From positions 7,870,501 to 7,934,500 of the forward strand of contig NC_003280.10 of the NCBI RefSeq assembly GCF_000002985.6: DNA of 64,000 bases, given 5' to 3'. The notes beneath the pieces were generated by a model. The model worked only from the letters and a program-made list of their open reading frames with translations. It was not told the origin of the DNA and made no database searches. Source of the DNA: Caenorhabditis elegans (taxonomy: Eukaryota > Nematoda > Chromadorea > Rhabditida > Rhabditidae). Of the stretch, positions 22,765 to 34,264 are shown one piece after another. Each line of letters opens with the position of its first letter. Within the stretch, counting starts at the first letter, position 1. The translations under genes and the position numbers were made by a program.

Positions 22765-25700
22765 ATGCTTACGCTTCTGGAGCCGCCCGGGGCTAAACGG
22801 TCCCCGACGGTCGGCAATTATAACAACAGATCGGCTCAACACTTGTTAAATCTAGGTAATATCCCTAATCAATTTTTCCTAGTAAATTAAAAAAATTACA
22901 GCACCAGAGGAAGACGATCTGTACGAAACATACGAAGAAACTGAAGATTATGCAGAAAATGAGCCAACGGGAAACATTCTCACCAGAGTAAGTTATTTAA
23001 AATTCATTTATTTCTAATAAATTTGTCAGTCATTTCAGTTTCTGGATCAATATCTTGTCGGACAATCATCATCAGCTGATTACAACGATCGTTGGAAAAG
23101 AGAATTTCGTGCAAGACCATCGTGGTGCGATGCTGATCTGTGTCTTCAACAAATGAACCGGGTAAGCGTGCGCAGTGAGGAAAAATAATGGATGTAGTAC
23201 CCGGAGCACATTTATCATTGTGCCTATTCCGCCTCTGCTGGCTCCCTTGGCTCTGTTCTCTTGGGCACTCAAAATAAATGTAGTTAGTGGTAAAACATAG
23301 TCGTTGAACAGCTGTTACATCCAAAAGGGAAACAATTTTGTAGCTAAAATAACAAACTGTTGTTTGATTCGATCCATGAAGTAACCTGCAAAAACTTGGA
23401 AAAAATGAACTTTGTTTAAACTTTAGAACCGCTGAAATTTGACATTTGCAGCATTAAATTACTTATTTCGGCGGCAAATGAATGAAAACGGAAGCCCCGA
23501 GTTGAAGTGTTCATTCTACTCAACACTCCCTTTAGCCACTTTGCATACATTTATTTGCACAGTTTTGCATTTCCGCAAAGTCAATTTCTCAACCAACTGT
23601 CAGCATTCTCATAGTTCTTATAGATTCATCAATACCTTGCGTAACTCGAAAAATGAGTTTAGAGAAAAATGAGGATAGTTCGTATAAATGTCATCTTTTT
23701 CATTCGAAGGGCACACACTGCTAGCAGTAGTTGAATTAGGCGTATTCTTTTTCCCTTCCTACTCCTCCAGACCACCCATCTTCTCATCTCGGAAAGAAAA
23801 AGGCACTCTCGGAGTGAAATTGGAAAGAATGGAAGGAAAATAGAAAAATACGATTGTATTCAAATTGGTTTCCCAATTGAGTAATGATTGATGTGAATTG
23901 ATGAGAAAAACGAATATACGCCATTATGATTTACACATTTTGAATAACTGTTTTGCGGAAATTATTTACTGATAGCAATATCAGAAATCATTAAAAAAAT
24001 AAATTGAAAGCTTTTAAACATTTGAAATTTTGCCCATATGGTGTGTTTTATTTTACCCTCCACCATATCGTCGATAGGTGTATCCAAGGACGAGCTGAGG
24101 TTTTTATGTCTCTTCAATGAGTGGGATGGAATGACTCATTGATGACCTCGAAAAAGTCTATTTCTCCATTATTTCTTTTCGGTGCAGGAAGTTTGATTTT
24201 CGAAGTACATAGCGTAATAGAGGCCCCACGAAAAGGGGAGCAAAACGAAAAGGGGATCTGCAAAAAGGGGATCTGCGAAAAGGGGAGATACGAAAAGGGG
24301 AGATACGAAAAGGGGAGCAACGAAAAGGGGAGCTGGCACTGTGCCAAACGCACAAAACGCAATTTTTCTCACGCAACGCACGTTGATTTTTGAAATTTTC
24401 TTCTAGAAGATACGCTTAACAACACGCGACGCGTAACATCGGAGCATCGTTGTATCGTTTTCTTCGAGAAAAATAGCGTTTGGCACAGTGCCAGATCCCC
24501 TTTTCGTTGCTCCCCTTTTCGTATCTCCCCTTTTCGTATCACCCCTTTTCGCAGATCCCCTTTTTGCAGATCCCCTTTTCGTTCTGCTCCCCTTTTCGTG
24601 GGGCCTCGCGTAATATGAGTGTTTCTGATCAATTTGTGGAAATAAATTCTTTTAGTTGTTGGCTGAAACATGAGTAGACCCTAATTAGATTATTTTATTT
24701 CGATGCGCAATACTTGTAATGTCTTTATTAAACATTAAAGATAGTTTTCCCAGTTTTTTCTAATGACAAGGGAAAACAAATTGAGAAATGTTGCCAACTT
24801 TTGACGAGATAACTGAAGGATTTGAAGGTATTGGATGACAAGAGAGAAAGAGCGGGTGTGTAATGGGATGAAAGAACAGAGGTTGACATGAAAAGCGAAA
24901 AACGTGATATAGCGAAAGTGAGGTTATGCATTTTTGATGGATAGCCCATGGGAAATGGGGACAAAGAGTAGTTGGGGGGACTGGGAAAATGGGAAAAGCT
25001 CAGACTGAGAACAATTGAGAACTATTGAAATAACAATAACACATTTTCAGGGAAAAGCAACGGGTAACCGATATGCTCTCTACTCAAGAAGTCTAATCCA
25101 GAAACTTCTATTTGCTCTGGGAAACACAGTTCATCGAAATGCATGGTCCATCATTCTCGCCGTTTCAATGATCTTTGCGGTTTGTTGTTACGGACTTCAA
25201 TATGTGCACATCGAGACGGACATTGTGAAACTATGGGTGGCACAAGGCGGACGACTAGATGAAGAGCTGAATTTTTTGCCAAACATCAAAGAAGCAATGA
25301 GGAATGTGACAGGCGATTCTGGGCCGGAACTTCCCAGAGAGAATGGATTGGGCGGTGGATATCAAGTTTTAATTCAAACACCAGAGTATGAGGGACAAGA
25401 TGCACTTGCTGCAGGACCTCTTCTGAAACACGTCGAGATTATGAAGCACATCGCTAGTTTCAATGTTTCAGTTCATGGAGTGTAAGTGAAAGTTATCAAT
25501 AATGTTTCTTGTAACAATTGATCATTTTAGGGACTGGTCACTATCCGACATCTGCTTCAAACCAGCTCCACCATCGGTCGCAGCCGATTCTGCCGCTTCC
25601 TCGCTTGGTGACGTCATCGATAAGATCGTTCCATGCATCTGGATTACTCCTATAGATTGTTTTTGGGAAGGATCGAAAGCTCTTGGGCCACATCCATCTC

Positions 25701-28700
25701 TCCCAAAGTCCTCACTCGGACCACTTGGAATGTTATTGAGTTCGCTGTCAGATGGAGATATGATTCGCTGGTCAGACTTTGATCCTATTGCTGTCATCGA
25801 TGAAATTCATCGATCATTCAATCTTGGATCTCACTACACATTTTTCGAGAGAGCTGGCGTTTCTCATGGATACATGGATAGACCATGTATTGATCCTCTT
25901 GATCCTGAGTGCCCCCCCATGGCCAAGAACTACTTCGACGTGTGCCCACATATTGATCGAGTTCGAGAGATTGCCAAGAAATATGGAACAGAACTGGAGG
26001 AAGAGAAAAAGAAGGACAGTGGTTACAGTTTCTTCGATTTTTTGGGACGAAAGAAAAGAGAAGCTGGCGATCAGCCAAAGATGATTCATCCGGCACAACC
26101 AGCAGATTCGATCCCAACAATTGAAGATGCAGTACCAGCACAAGTTCCAGTATCAACTGCTCCGATTCCAACTACGACTACTTTGTCGCCGGAGGAAGCC
26201 AGAGCCGCAGAAGAAAAAGAGAAGAAGCAAAAAGCCAGAGAGTTGAAAGACTGTAAGTAAATTCGTTTTTTCTAGTCAAATATAAAATCACGTTTCAGAT
26301 TGTAAATCATACCGGAAGTCTGCTTTCGAATGGTTAAAAAAGAACAAAGACAAATGGCCAGAAGTGATGTCTGAAAACATGTACCCACAGAATGTTGATT
26401 ACGCAGCAGAGATGACTGGTGGATGCTCTGGTTTCGCATCTAACGTTCTCAATTGGCCTGAAGATATGATACTTGGAAATCCAAGACGTGCCAAGAAGGG
26501 AGGAAAACTATCAGGAGCTGATGCTCTTCAATCCGTTTTTCTTGTTGCAAGCCCCGCCGATGTTTTCCTGAGATTCAAGCAGAAGCCTGGAAGAAACTCT
26601 ATGAAGACTGGATTAGACATGGATGCATGGAACGAAACCGCTGCTGAACAAGTTCTTCAAGCATGGCAGAGAAATTTCACCAAGTCACTTTACAATCATA
26701 AGGCTAACGTTGATGAGGATGGAAACGAAAGAAGAACATTGCATCCACTTGCATCGACATCCATTGCTGATATGCTCGAGGAATTCTGTCAATTCAACTA
26801 TACCATCATCCTTGCTGGATATGCTCTCATGCTGGCATATGCTATTGTCACTCAAGCTCGATTTGACAACTGCCTTCCAGCTACAGAATCATCAATGGGC
26901 CTCGCTCTTGCAGGAGTTCTCGTCGTCACATTCGCTTCAGTGGCAGGTCTTGGTCTCGCCACTTGGTTTGGAATAGAATTCAACGCTGCTACAACACAAA
27001 TTGTACCATTCCTCACTCTTGGAATCGGTGTTGATAATATGTTCATGTTATTGCACAACTATCGTGACGTTGTTAAACTTGCTGGCGGACACGCTGAGAT
27101 GGCTATCCTGATGCGTGAAACTGGAATGTCAATTCTGTGCACTTCGATCAACAACATTCTTTCCTTCCTCACTGGAACTCTTCTACCAATTCCAGCTCTG
27201 CGATCATTCTGTGCTCAGTCCAGTATTCTTCTCACATTCAATTTCATAGCTATCCTTACAATCTATCCAGCGATCATTTCCATTGATCTTCGACGAAAGA
27301 AGGCTCAGCGTCGTGATTTGGTTTGCTGCTTGTATGGTGACACTAGAGAAGAATCGTACTCGATGATTTCTAAGCCAAAGATTCAAAGTAAACGAATTAT
27401 TGGAGCACCTTCGGAAGCTTCGATTATGCAACAGTTCGACGGAATCACTCAAGCGCAGATGGCATCTAGCGATGATCCAGCTCCATGGTCTCTTCATTCA
27501 TTCATCCGTTACTACTACATTCCATTCATTTCTAAACCAGCATCTAAAGTAGCAATCATCGTTGGCTGCTGTGCTTTGCTCGGTGCATCATTTATTGGAA
27601 TGCGTCAGTCGACACTCGGTCTTGAATTGGGAGATGTTCTTCCAGAACATACTGCACCTGCACAGTTCTTGAGAGCCAGAGACAAGTACTTCAGGTAAGA
27701 AGTTCGTTTATGATTCAAAAAAATATTTTTTTCTTTTTTCAGTTTCTACCCAATGTTCGCTGTCATCAAGGGTCCTAACATTGATTATGCTCACCAGCAA
27801 CGCCAGATTGACAATTACCGACAGTCGATTGGATCTTCAAAATATGTGATTAAAAATAAAAACGAAGAGCCATCAGAAAAGTATTGGCTGGGATTAATGC
27901 GAGACTGGCTCATTAGTATTCAACGCGGATTCGATGAAGAAGTTGCTAAAGGATCATTCAATCTTACATCTGGAACAGTTATTGGCAGCAATGTTTCCGA
28001 GGATGCTCGTCTTGCTCATGCTCTTATGTGCTCTCATGGTTCTCTATTTGGGTGTGCTGGAAGAGTAGGAAAGATTCGACTAGTTGATGCAAGTGGAATT
28101 ATCAACTCTGATGGATTCTACAACTATTTAACAGCATGGTTCAATGTCGATCACATGATGTACTATGTATCTCAAGCTTCTTTCTTCCCAACACCACCAA
28201 AATGGGAATTGAGCAAGAATCATACCGAAAACTTCATCCCAGCTGCTGAGCCACTTGCATATTCGCAGATTCCATTCTACTTAACTGGCCTCACGGATAC
28301 CGCTGTGATTGTCGATGCCATAAAGGACATCAGAAGTGTTTGTGAACGATTTACCGATCAAGGACTTCCAAATTTCCCACAAGGAATCGCATTCACATTC
28401 TGGGAACAATATCTTTTCTTGACTGGAAATCTTATGCAAGCCATTTCGATCATTACCATCTCTGTCTTCTGCGTCATTTCCGTTCTTCTTTTCAATCCAT
28501 GGGCTGCACTTATGGTTGTTTGTATTCTCGGAATCATGACTTGCGAACTTGCCGGATTCATGGGACTCGTTGGAATCAAGCTCAATCCGGTTTCAGCCGT
28601 AACTTTGATCACCGCAGTTGGAATTGGAGTCGAATTCACTGTTCATGTGGTTGTATCATTCCTGACGGCGCTCGGAACAAGATCTCAACGGACGTCATCT

Positions 28701-29208
28701 GCAGTTGATCGAGTTTTTGTCCCAGTCATTCATGGATCATTCTCCACACTTCTCGGTATTTTGATGCTTGGATTCTCAGAGTTTGAGTGAGTTTTACAGA
28801 AGTATGGATGTCATCAGAATGTTTTATTTTCAGATTTGTTGTCAAGTATTTCTTTATTGTCATGACGGCTCTGATTTGCATTGGAATCATAAACGGACTC
28901 ATTCTTCTTCCAGTTTTATTATCTTGGTTTGGCCCAAGGAGAGAGGTAAAATCTAAATTTTGTTATTTTTCTTGTATACATCTTATTTTTTTTAGATCTC
29001 TCCTACTGGTGGAAAGACAACATTGACCCTGCCACCTCCTTTGCCAAAGAATGCCAACTCGTCTCGATCTGGCGGCGATGATTCTGATGAAGATGACGAG
29101 CCGAGTGGTCTTGTGATGTACTCAAGACAAGCACCCCCAACGACGAGGACATCAGGAGGAAATCGAGGAACAGTTGGAAATAACACACGCCGATTGCCAG
29201 CTGTATAG
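22765..29208 (+). CDS. ptc-1: Patched-family protein PTC-1
   Basis: Nine coding exons join in phase: 22765-22855, 22902-22987, 23039-23161, 25051-25481, 25531-26252, 26299-27694, 27743-28786, 28834-28945 and 28996-29208, giving about 1,405 aa, close to the length I recall for worm PTC-1. The protein has the RND layout of Patched. TM1 is near residue 130, followed by a large extracellular loop, then a sterol-sensing domain (about 640-800) with GIGVDNMF (D at about 728). A second half follows, with GIGVEFTVHVVVSFL at about 1241. The acidic residue pair in the two halves is the expected one for Patched. The first loop carries RKKR (about residue 416) before a Pro/Thr/Ser- then Glu/Lys-rich insertion. 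The tail is Ser/Asp-rich. C. elegans lacks a true Smoothened pathway, and ptc-1 is known for germline cytokinesis. Intron 3 (1.9 kb) carries a transposon-like element. Confidence 0.95.
24212..24615. mobile_element. 388-bp foldback (MITE-like) element with 8-bp target duplication, in ptc-1 intron 3
   Basis: The element spans 24220-24607 and is flanked on both sides by the direct repeat GCGTAATA (24212-24219 and 24608-24615). Its arms (about 24220-24352 and 24475-24607) are inverted copies with about three differences in the first 128 bases. The ends read GAGGCCCCACGAAAAGGGG. Each arm is made of about seven short units containing CGAAAAGGGG (or CAAAAAGGGG), spaced 13-16 nt apart, and ends inward with the palindrome GGCACTGTGCC. 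An 8-bp duplication points to a hAT-like or similar DNA transposase acting in trans. No transposase is encoded. Confidence 0.88.
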
Positions 29209-30143
29209 CAGTAGTAGTTCGCTCCAAGTTTTTGGAGCTTAAAAACTTACAAAAATGTAAAAATGGGTAAATTTCTTTCTGATGAATGCAGAGCATTGTG
29301 AACTTATCCTTTTTCCCAATGTTTCGTTGTCATATTTTCTTTTAAATTATTTTTGTCTTTTCTCTCTTTCTAACGGTCGACTACACACTTTCTGGTGATC
29401 TTCCCATGCCCTGTATAACACTTTTATAGTTATTATGTTGATTTTTTCACTGAGATTTCCAAGATATAGGCAATTAACATGATCACTATAAAATTGACAC
29501 TTTCACACACTTCACCATTTCTAGCACCCAATTAACAAATTCAAAACTGAAAGAATAGATTTTGCGCGGTTTCCAAACGACAAATGCTTTAATCTGTTAT
29601 AGTATTATTTTTCTTTATTTTCTTGCATCCATATCGATGAATATTTTGGCACCCTCGTTTTCTTTTTTCTTTGGGTATTTATTGCCACTTCTCAATCGAA
29701 AAAAACATGCGCATAATATTTACTCCGAGTGATAAAAGGGGAACGGTACAATTTAGAGAAAAAAGTACAATTGACATATCTGTATTGTTCACCTTTTTGT
29801 ATTGCTTTCAATTGCACCCACTTGGTCTTTTTCGCCGTTTGTTTTGTTCCCCTCTGTGAATGATCTCAGCGAGCTTTGGGAATTTAATTATTTTATTAGC
29901 ACCAGCCAAGATTTTTCTCTGCCCCTCTCGATTTCTATTGTCCCTTCGCCTCATCTCCAATTTTTTTGTTTCGAATTTTTTCGGATGAATAAACTTTTTC
30001 TAACATGAAACATACATTTTATCGATTCTTATTTTCAGAAAATTTTAGTATGAACTGTGAGAAATTATACTTGTCGACAGAATTACGGTTAAAGACGCAA
30101 TTAATCAGAAAACAAATATTGATTCCAGAAATCAATACAATGA
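29209..30143 (+). promoter_or_regulatory. ptc-1 3' region and operon-like junction to rev-1
   Basis: This gap of 935 bp contains AATAAA at 29988-29993. A TTATTTTCAG acceptor follows about 45 nt later (AG at 30037-30038), and a second weaker acceptor TTGATTCCAG lies at 30118-30127. The order poly(A) signal, U-rich stretch, acceptor, start codon fits SL2 trans-splicing of a downstream operon gene. The ptc-1 3' UTR would then be about 790 nt, which is long for this species. Confidence 0.4.
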
Positions 30144-30160
30144 ATGATGCATTCTCCTGA
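30050..30160 (+). other. Possible uORF overlapping the rev-1 start
   Basis: If the mRNA begins at the acceptor ending at 30038, its first ATG is at 30050. That ATG opens a 36-codon frame ending in TGA at 30158-30160, one frame away from rev-1 and overlapping the rev-1 ATG. Use of the later acceptor (30127) would remove this ATG. Translational control is inferred from position only. Confidence 0.3.
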
Positions 30161-33100
30161 CCCATTCACCGATCATCCAGATTCAGATGATTCTTTTGAA
30201 AAGTTTGTTCCGACTCCTAATGTGAATCGACGACGAAGTGATGCTATAATTGTTTCAGATGAGGTATTAGCTGCAAATATATCGAAAAGTTCGATGGAAT
30301 GTCGAATAATTTCAATGAAATCGTTAAATTTAGTTTTCAAAAATATTAAATAGCTATTTTCAAAATACTTCTGCTTTCTTTAAGGGTTCATTCGACGGAA
30401 TAACAGGATATTCCCAAGTAACAGTGATCGAAAATTGTCCGAATACTACTGTACTAGAAGATGAAAATAAACGCGCAAATCCTGATGATACAATAACTCG
30501 AATGCTAGAATCCAGTGACGAAGAGGATGAAACTGAAAATAATTCTGATAATGATGCACTTGCTGATCTTTTAAAATCGTTCAGAACGGAAGATCAGAAA
30601 AGAAAAGAAGTAGACATTGAACAGGCAGCAAATATCAGTATAGACATATTTGGTGATTTAATTGAAGAAGTTGACTCAGAACATGAAGCTGCTGAATATC
30701 CGGATAGAGAAGGTGGAAATAGCATGGATAAGCAAGGAACAATGCTACCGGTTGAAGTTCCTATTCAAAATAATATCAAACTTATACCAAGAAAGGTATG
30801 TAGAAATATTAAAACAATCGTTAATATTCTAGATTACAGCGTCGTCTAGAACCAAAATCATATGATTGTGAACCTTCAACATCCGCTGCACATGGCCCAG
30901 TTGGTGTTGTTTCATCAGATAGTGGCGAGTACTGGAATCAACAGAAAACCATCACCATACATGGACAAAATTTCGAAATAAATAATTTTGTGAGTTTTTT
31001 GCCCAAAACACCAAATCATTTACTATAAATAAAGTTTTTCGTTTTCACGTAAAATTAAAAGTTTCATTCCAAATGTGGACTTTTTTCGAGCATCGCTGTA
31101 TATTCGAAATCCTAGAATATTTAAATAAAAACTATCGAAACCCAAATTAAATTATAAACTCGTAAAGACAATTTTCTGTCCGACTTCCAGTATGGCCTCT
31201 CAGTTTTCAAAACACGCTTGACTGTAAAGAAACAACTTTTTTGAAAAGTTTTACTATGACATTTGGACAGTTTAGCACTTAACTGATAATAACCCACAGG
31301 AAATAATCATTTTTTTCAGAATGACTATATGCGGATGAAGATCACTAAACTTAACCATCAGGTGAATCATGGATATGCGAAACCACTAGAGAATGTGTCT
31401 AGAATAATGGAAGGATTCTCGGTATTTGTGAATGGTTATACAGGTAATTTCATATTCCATAACTTAACGACTGATTTTACAGTTACTTATTTCAGATCCA
31501 CCAGCACTTGTTATCAGAGATTTGATGATTTCTCACGGAGGTGAATATCACTGTTATTATCAACATGGAATTACTTCATACACGATAGCTTCCTCAATTG
31601 CTACAGCAAAAATAAATCGAATTCGAGAAAATGAAATTTTCATTAAAGCTGATTGGATTACGGAATCGTAAATATAATCAACCCGATTCTTCCGATTAAA
31701 CCAGTATTTCAGAATAGCTGCTGGAAAACCACTCGATTATCGAGATTTTTTGATATACGAGAAAGGTTCGGTGGAAAAGGGACAAATGCAACAGTTTCTA
31801 ACAATATCAACTAGAAACACCGGTGGTAACAATGAAACAACTTCATCGAATCAGTTCTCTGATGCCCGGAATCCAAACTTTATTCGAGATTACTATGCCA
31901 GAAGTCGTCTTCATTTGATTTCTACTCTCGCGCAGGATATGAAAGATTTTGTGGCAAATTTGAAACTGGAAGGAAAGCTAACGGAAAAGTGTTTTGAAGA
32001 GAAAGAACTCATCGATATGAAGTCTCTTAGCAATGAAATTTCTCGGGAAAGTACAGTATTCCACGTGGATCTAGACTGTTTCTTCGTCTCAGTTGCTGTC
32101 AGAAATCGAATTGATTTGAAACACAAAGAAGTTGCCATCACTCATAGCAAGGTAAATCAATTTAAAAGCTTCGTGTCAAACTATAAATCTTTCAGGGAAC
32201 TATTTCGAATAGCATGAGCGAGGTGGCTTCTTGCAGTTATGCAGCTCGTGATTGTGGAGTCAAAAATGGTATGCTCGTGAGAGATGCTCTACAAAAGTGT
32301 CCACAATTAACTCTATTACCATATCAATTTGAGGATTATGTGCAAGTTAGTCGGAAAATTTATGAAATTCTGGCTAGCTACACATTGGAGGTTCGTGCAG
32401 TCTCCTGCGATGAAATGTATATAAACATGAGCAGTTTTTGTGAAAAATACGAAATCAACGACCCAACAATTCTCGCTGAACACATCCGTAAAGTGATACG
32501 AGAGAAGACTCAATGCCCAGCCAGTGTTGGAATAGGATCTACGAGCTTGTTAGCAAGACTTGCAACAAGACATGCTAAACCAGATGGAGTTTTTTGGGTT
32601 AATGCACATAAGAAAAATGAATTCATTTCCGAGGAAAAAGTTAAAGATCTACCAGGATTTGGATACGAAATGATGAATAGATTAACTTCATTCTTTGGTA
32701 ATTCCAGTATCTAATATAAAAATATCAACTTCTCAGTTTTACAGGTGATATTACAAAATGCCGTGAACTACAATTAAAAACTGAACGGGAACTTGTACCT
32801 GTATTCGGACCAAAGTTGGCTTCAAAAATATTACGACAATGTCGTGGTATTGAAGAAGATCCAGATGATTTTTGGGCTACTCATGTTCGAAAATCAGTAT
32901 CATGTGATATCAATTATGGTATTCGTTTCACGAAGGTAATGTATTATATTAAAATGTCCGTATAACGATGGAATATTTCAGAGAGGTGAAGTTATTCAAC
33001 TCATGACAGCTATTGGAGCTGAGTTAGAACGGAAACTTATCGATAGTAAATTAACCGCAGGATCCATAACTTTGAAGCTTATGGTACGTTCAGCAAATGC

Positions 33101-34061
33101 TCCTATACAAACATCCAAATTCATGGGACATGGAATTTGTGATACATTTACCAAAACGTGTAATCTAAACGTTCCAACTACACGCGGAGAGTCTCTCACA
33201 TCAGAAGCTATGAAATTATATGCTAAAGTTTCTCCGAAAGTAGAAGATCTTCGTGGAGTTGGAGTTACCTGTGGAAAGTTGAAAAGTAAATTGAAAAAAG
33301 ATGCGGCAACGGCAGTGCAAGAGATGTTTGGGAAGACCTCTAGAGTTGGGAATATGGCGAGAACTGACGAACAATTGAGTTAGTATTTAAGTAGTGAAAT
33401 TTTATTGAAAACATTCTGTATTTTCAGATATTATTCCGCGAAACGAAGATGAACTAGATAAAGAACCTGTGATAATTCCAGCTGTGACTGAAGATCTGGA
33501 AGTGCAAAGCATACCTCGTCAAATTAATTTTAGAGTGGCAAATGACATAGATATTCCTGAAATTGTAAAATCCACACTTCTCAATGGACGATCTGACAAC
33601 AACCTCGAATTGGAAGATTTGGAAGATGATGGATTAGTTGAAAATCGTCTGGCCGAATTGGAATGTATTATTCAAAATGGTGAGATACCCAAAATCTGAT
33701 GTTTCATGGAATAACTTTATCAATTTTTTCAGAGCCAACCAAGGAGAGTGTTACGAACTTACAGGAAATGCTTTCAACGTTGCTAAACTATGGAAAACTT
33801 TCCGCATTCGAGACTGTATTCAGAAAGTTTGAAGAGATTTCGATGGATTCTAGTAGATGCGACACTGCTTGGTTTTCAGTATTCCATTTGATGGTACCAT
33901 TCATCGAAGAAGAATCAAAAGATCTGCTTGAATTTCCCATAGCTACCACTCGAAATTTGGGAGCTATGATTGCCAGCAACACTGATAACACATCAATTAG
34001 TTCACCAGAGCCATTTGTTCCAAAAGAAGTATTTGTAATTGATTCCACTAAACATACCTGA
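30144..34061 (+). CDS. rev-1: DNA repair polymerase REV1 (deoxycytidyl transferase)
   Basis: Y-family polymerase that inserts dCMP opposite abasic and damaged sites and scaffolds other translesion polymerases in the nucleus. Eleven exons join in phase: 30144-30263, 30385-30795, 30840-30989, 31320-31443, 31496-31667, 31713-32151, 32196-32697, 32745-32935, 32982-33378, 33428-33679 and 33733-34061, giving about 1,028 aa. The N-terminus is acidic and disordered. A BRCT domain spans about 255-340 (GGEYHCYYQHGIT ... IFIKADWITESIAAGKPL). The catalytic palm shows HVDLDCFF (metal-binding Asp about 445) and VSCDEMYIN (Asp-Glu about 544-545). The fingers, thumb (PGFGYEMMNRL) and little-finger regions follow. 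A helical C-terminus (about 920-1000, NLQEMLSTLLNYGK ... VFRKFEEI) fits the REV1 C-terminal domain that recruits partners. It lies 935 bp after ptc-1 on the same strand. Confidence 0.96.
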
Positions 34062-34264
34062 ATTTAAATCTTGTAAAATATTGTTTTTCTTTTTCTGTAA
34101 AATAATTAAATTAAAATGAATAAATAACATATTTAAGACCATTGAATAAACTTTTATAATTCAAAAAGAGAAGGAATGAATGAGTGAAGACGTGAATATT
34201 AAACCAGTAAGAAGACGTCGAGATCAATACAGGAAAGAGCTTGTAATCAGTTTGAAATCCATTC

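Noticed and set aside
24114-24677. Several ORFs with repeated peptide units (PFS.LPF and EKGRYEKG types)
   Set aside because: They are translations through the tandem units of the foldback element in the ptc-1 intron. The periodicity comes from the DNA repeat.
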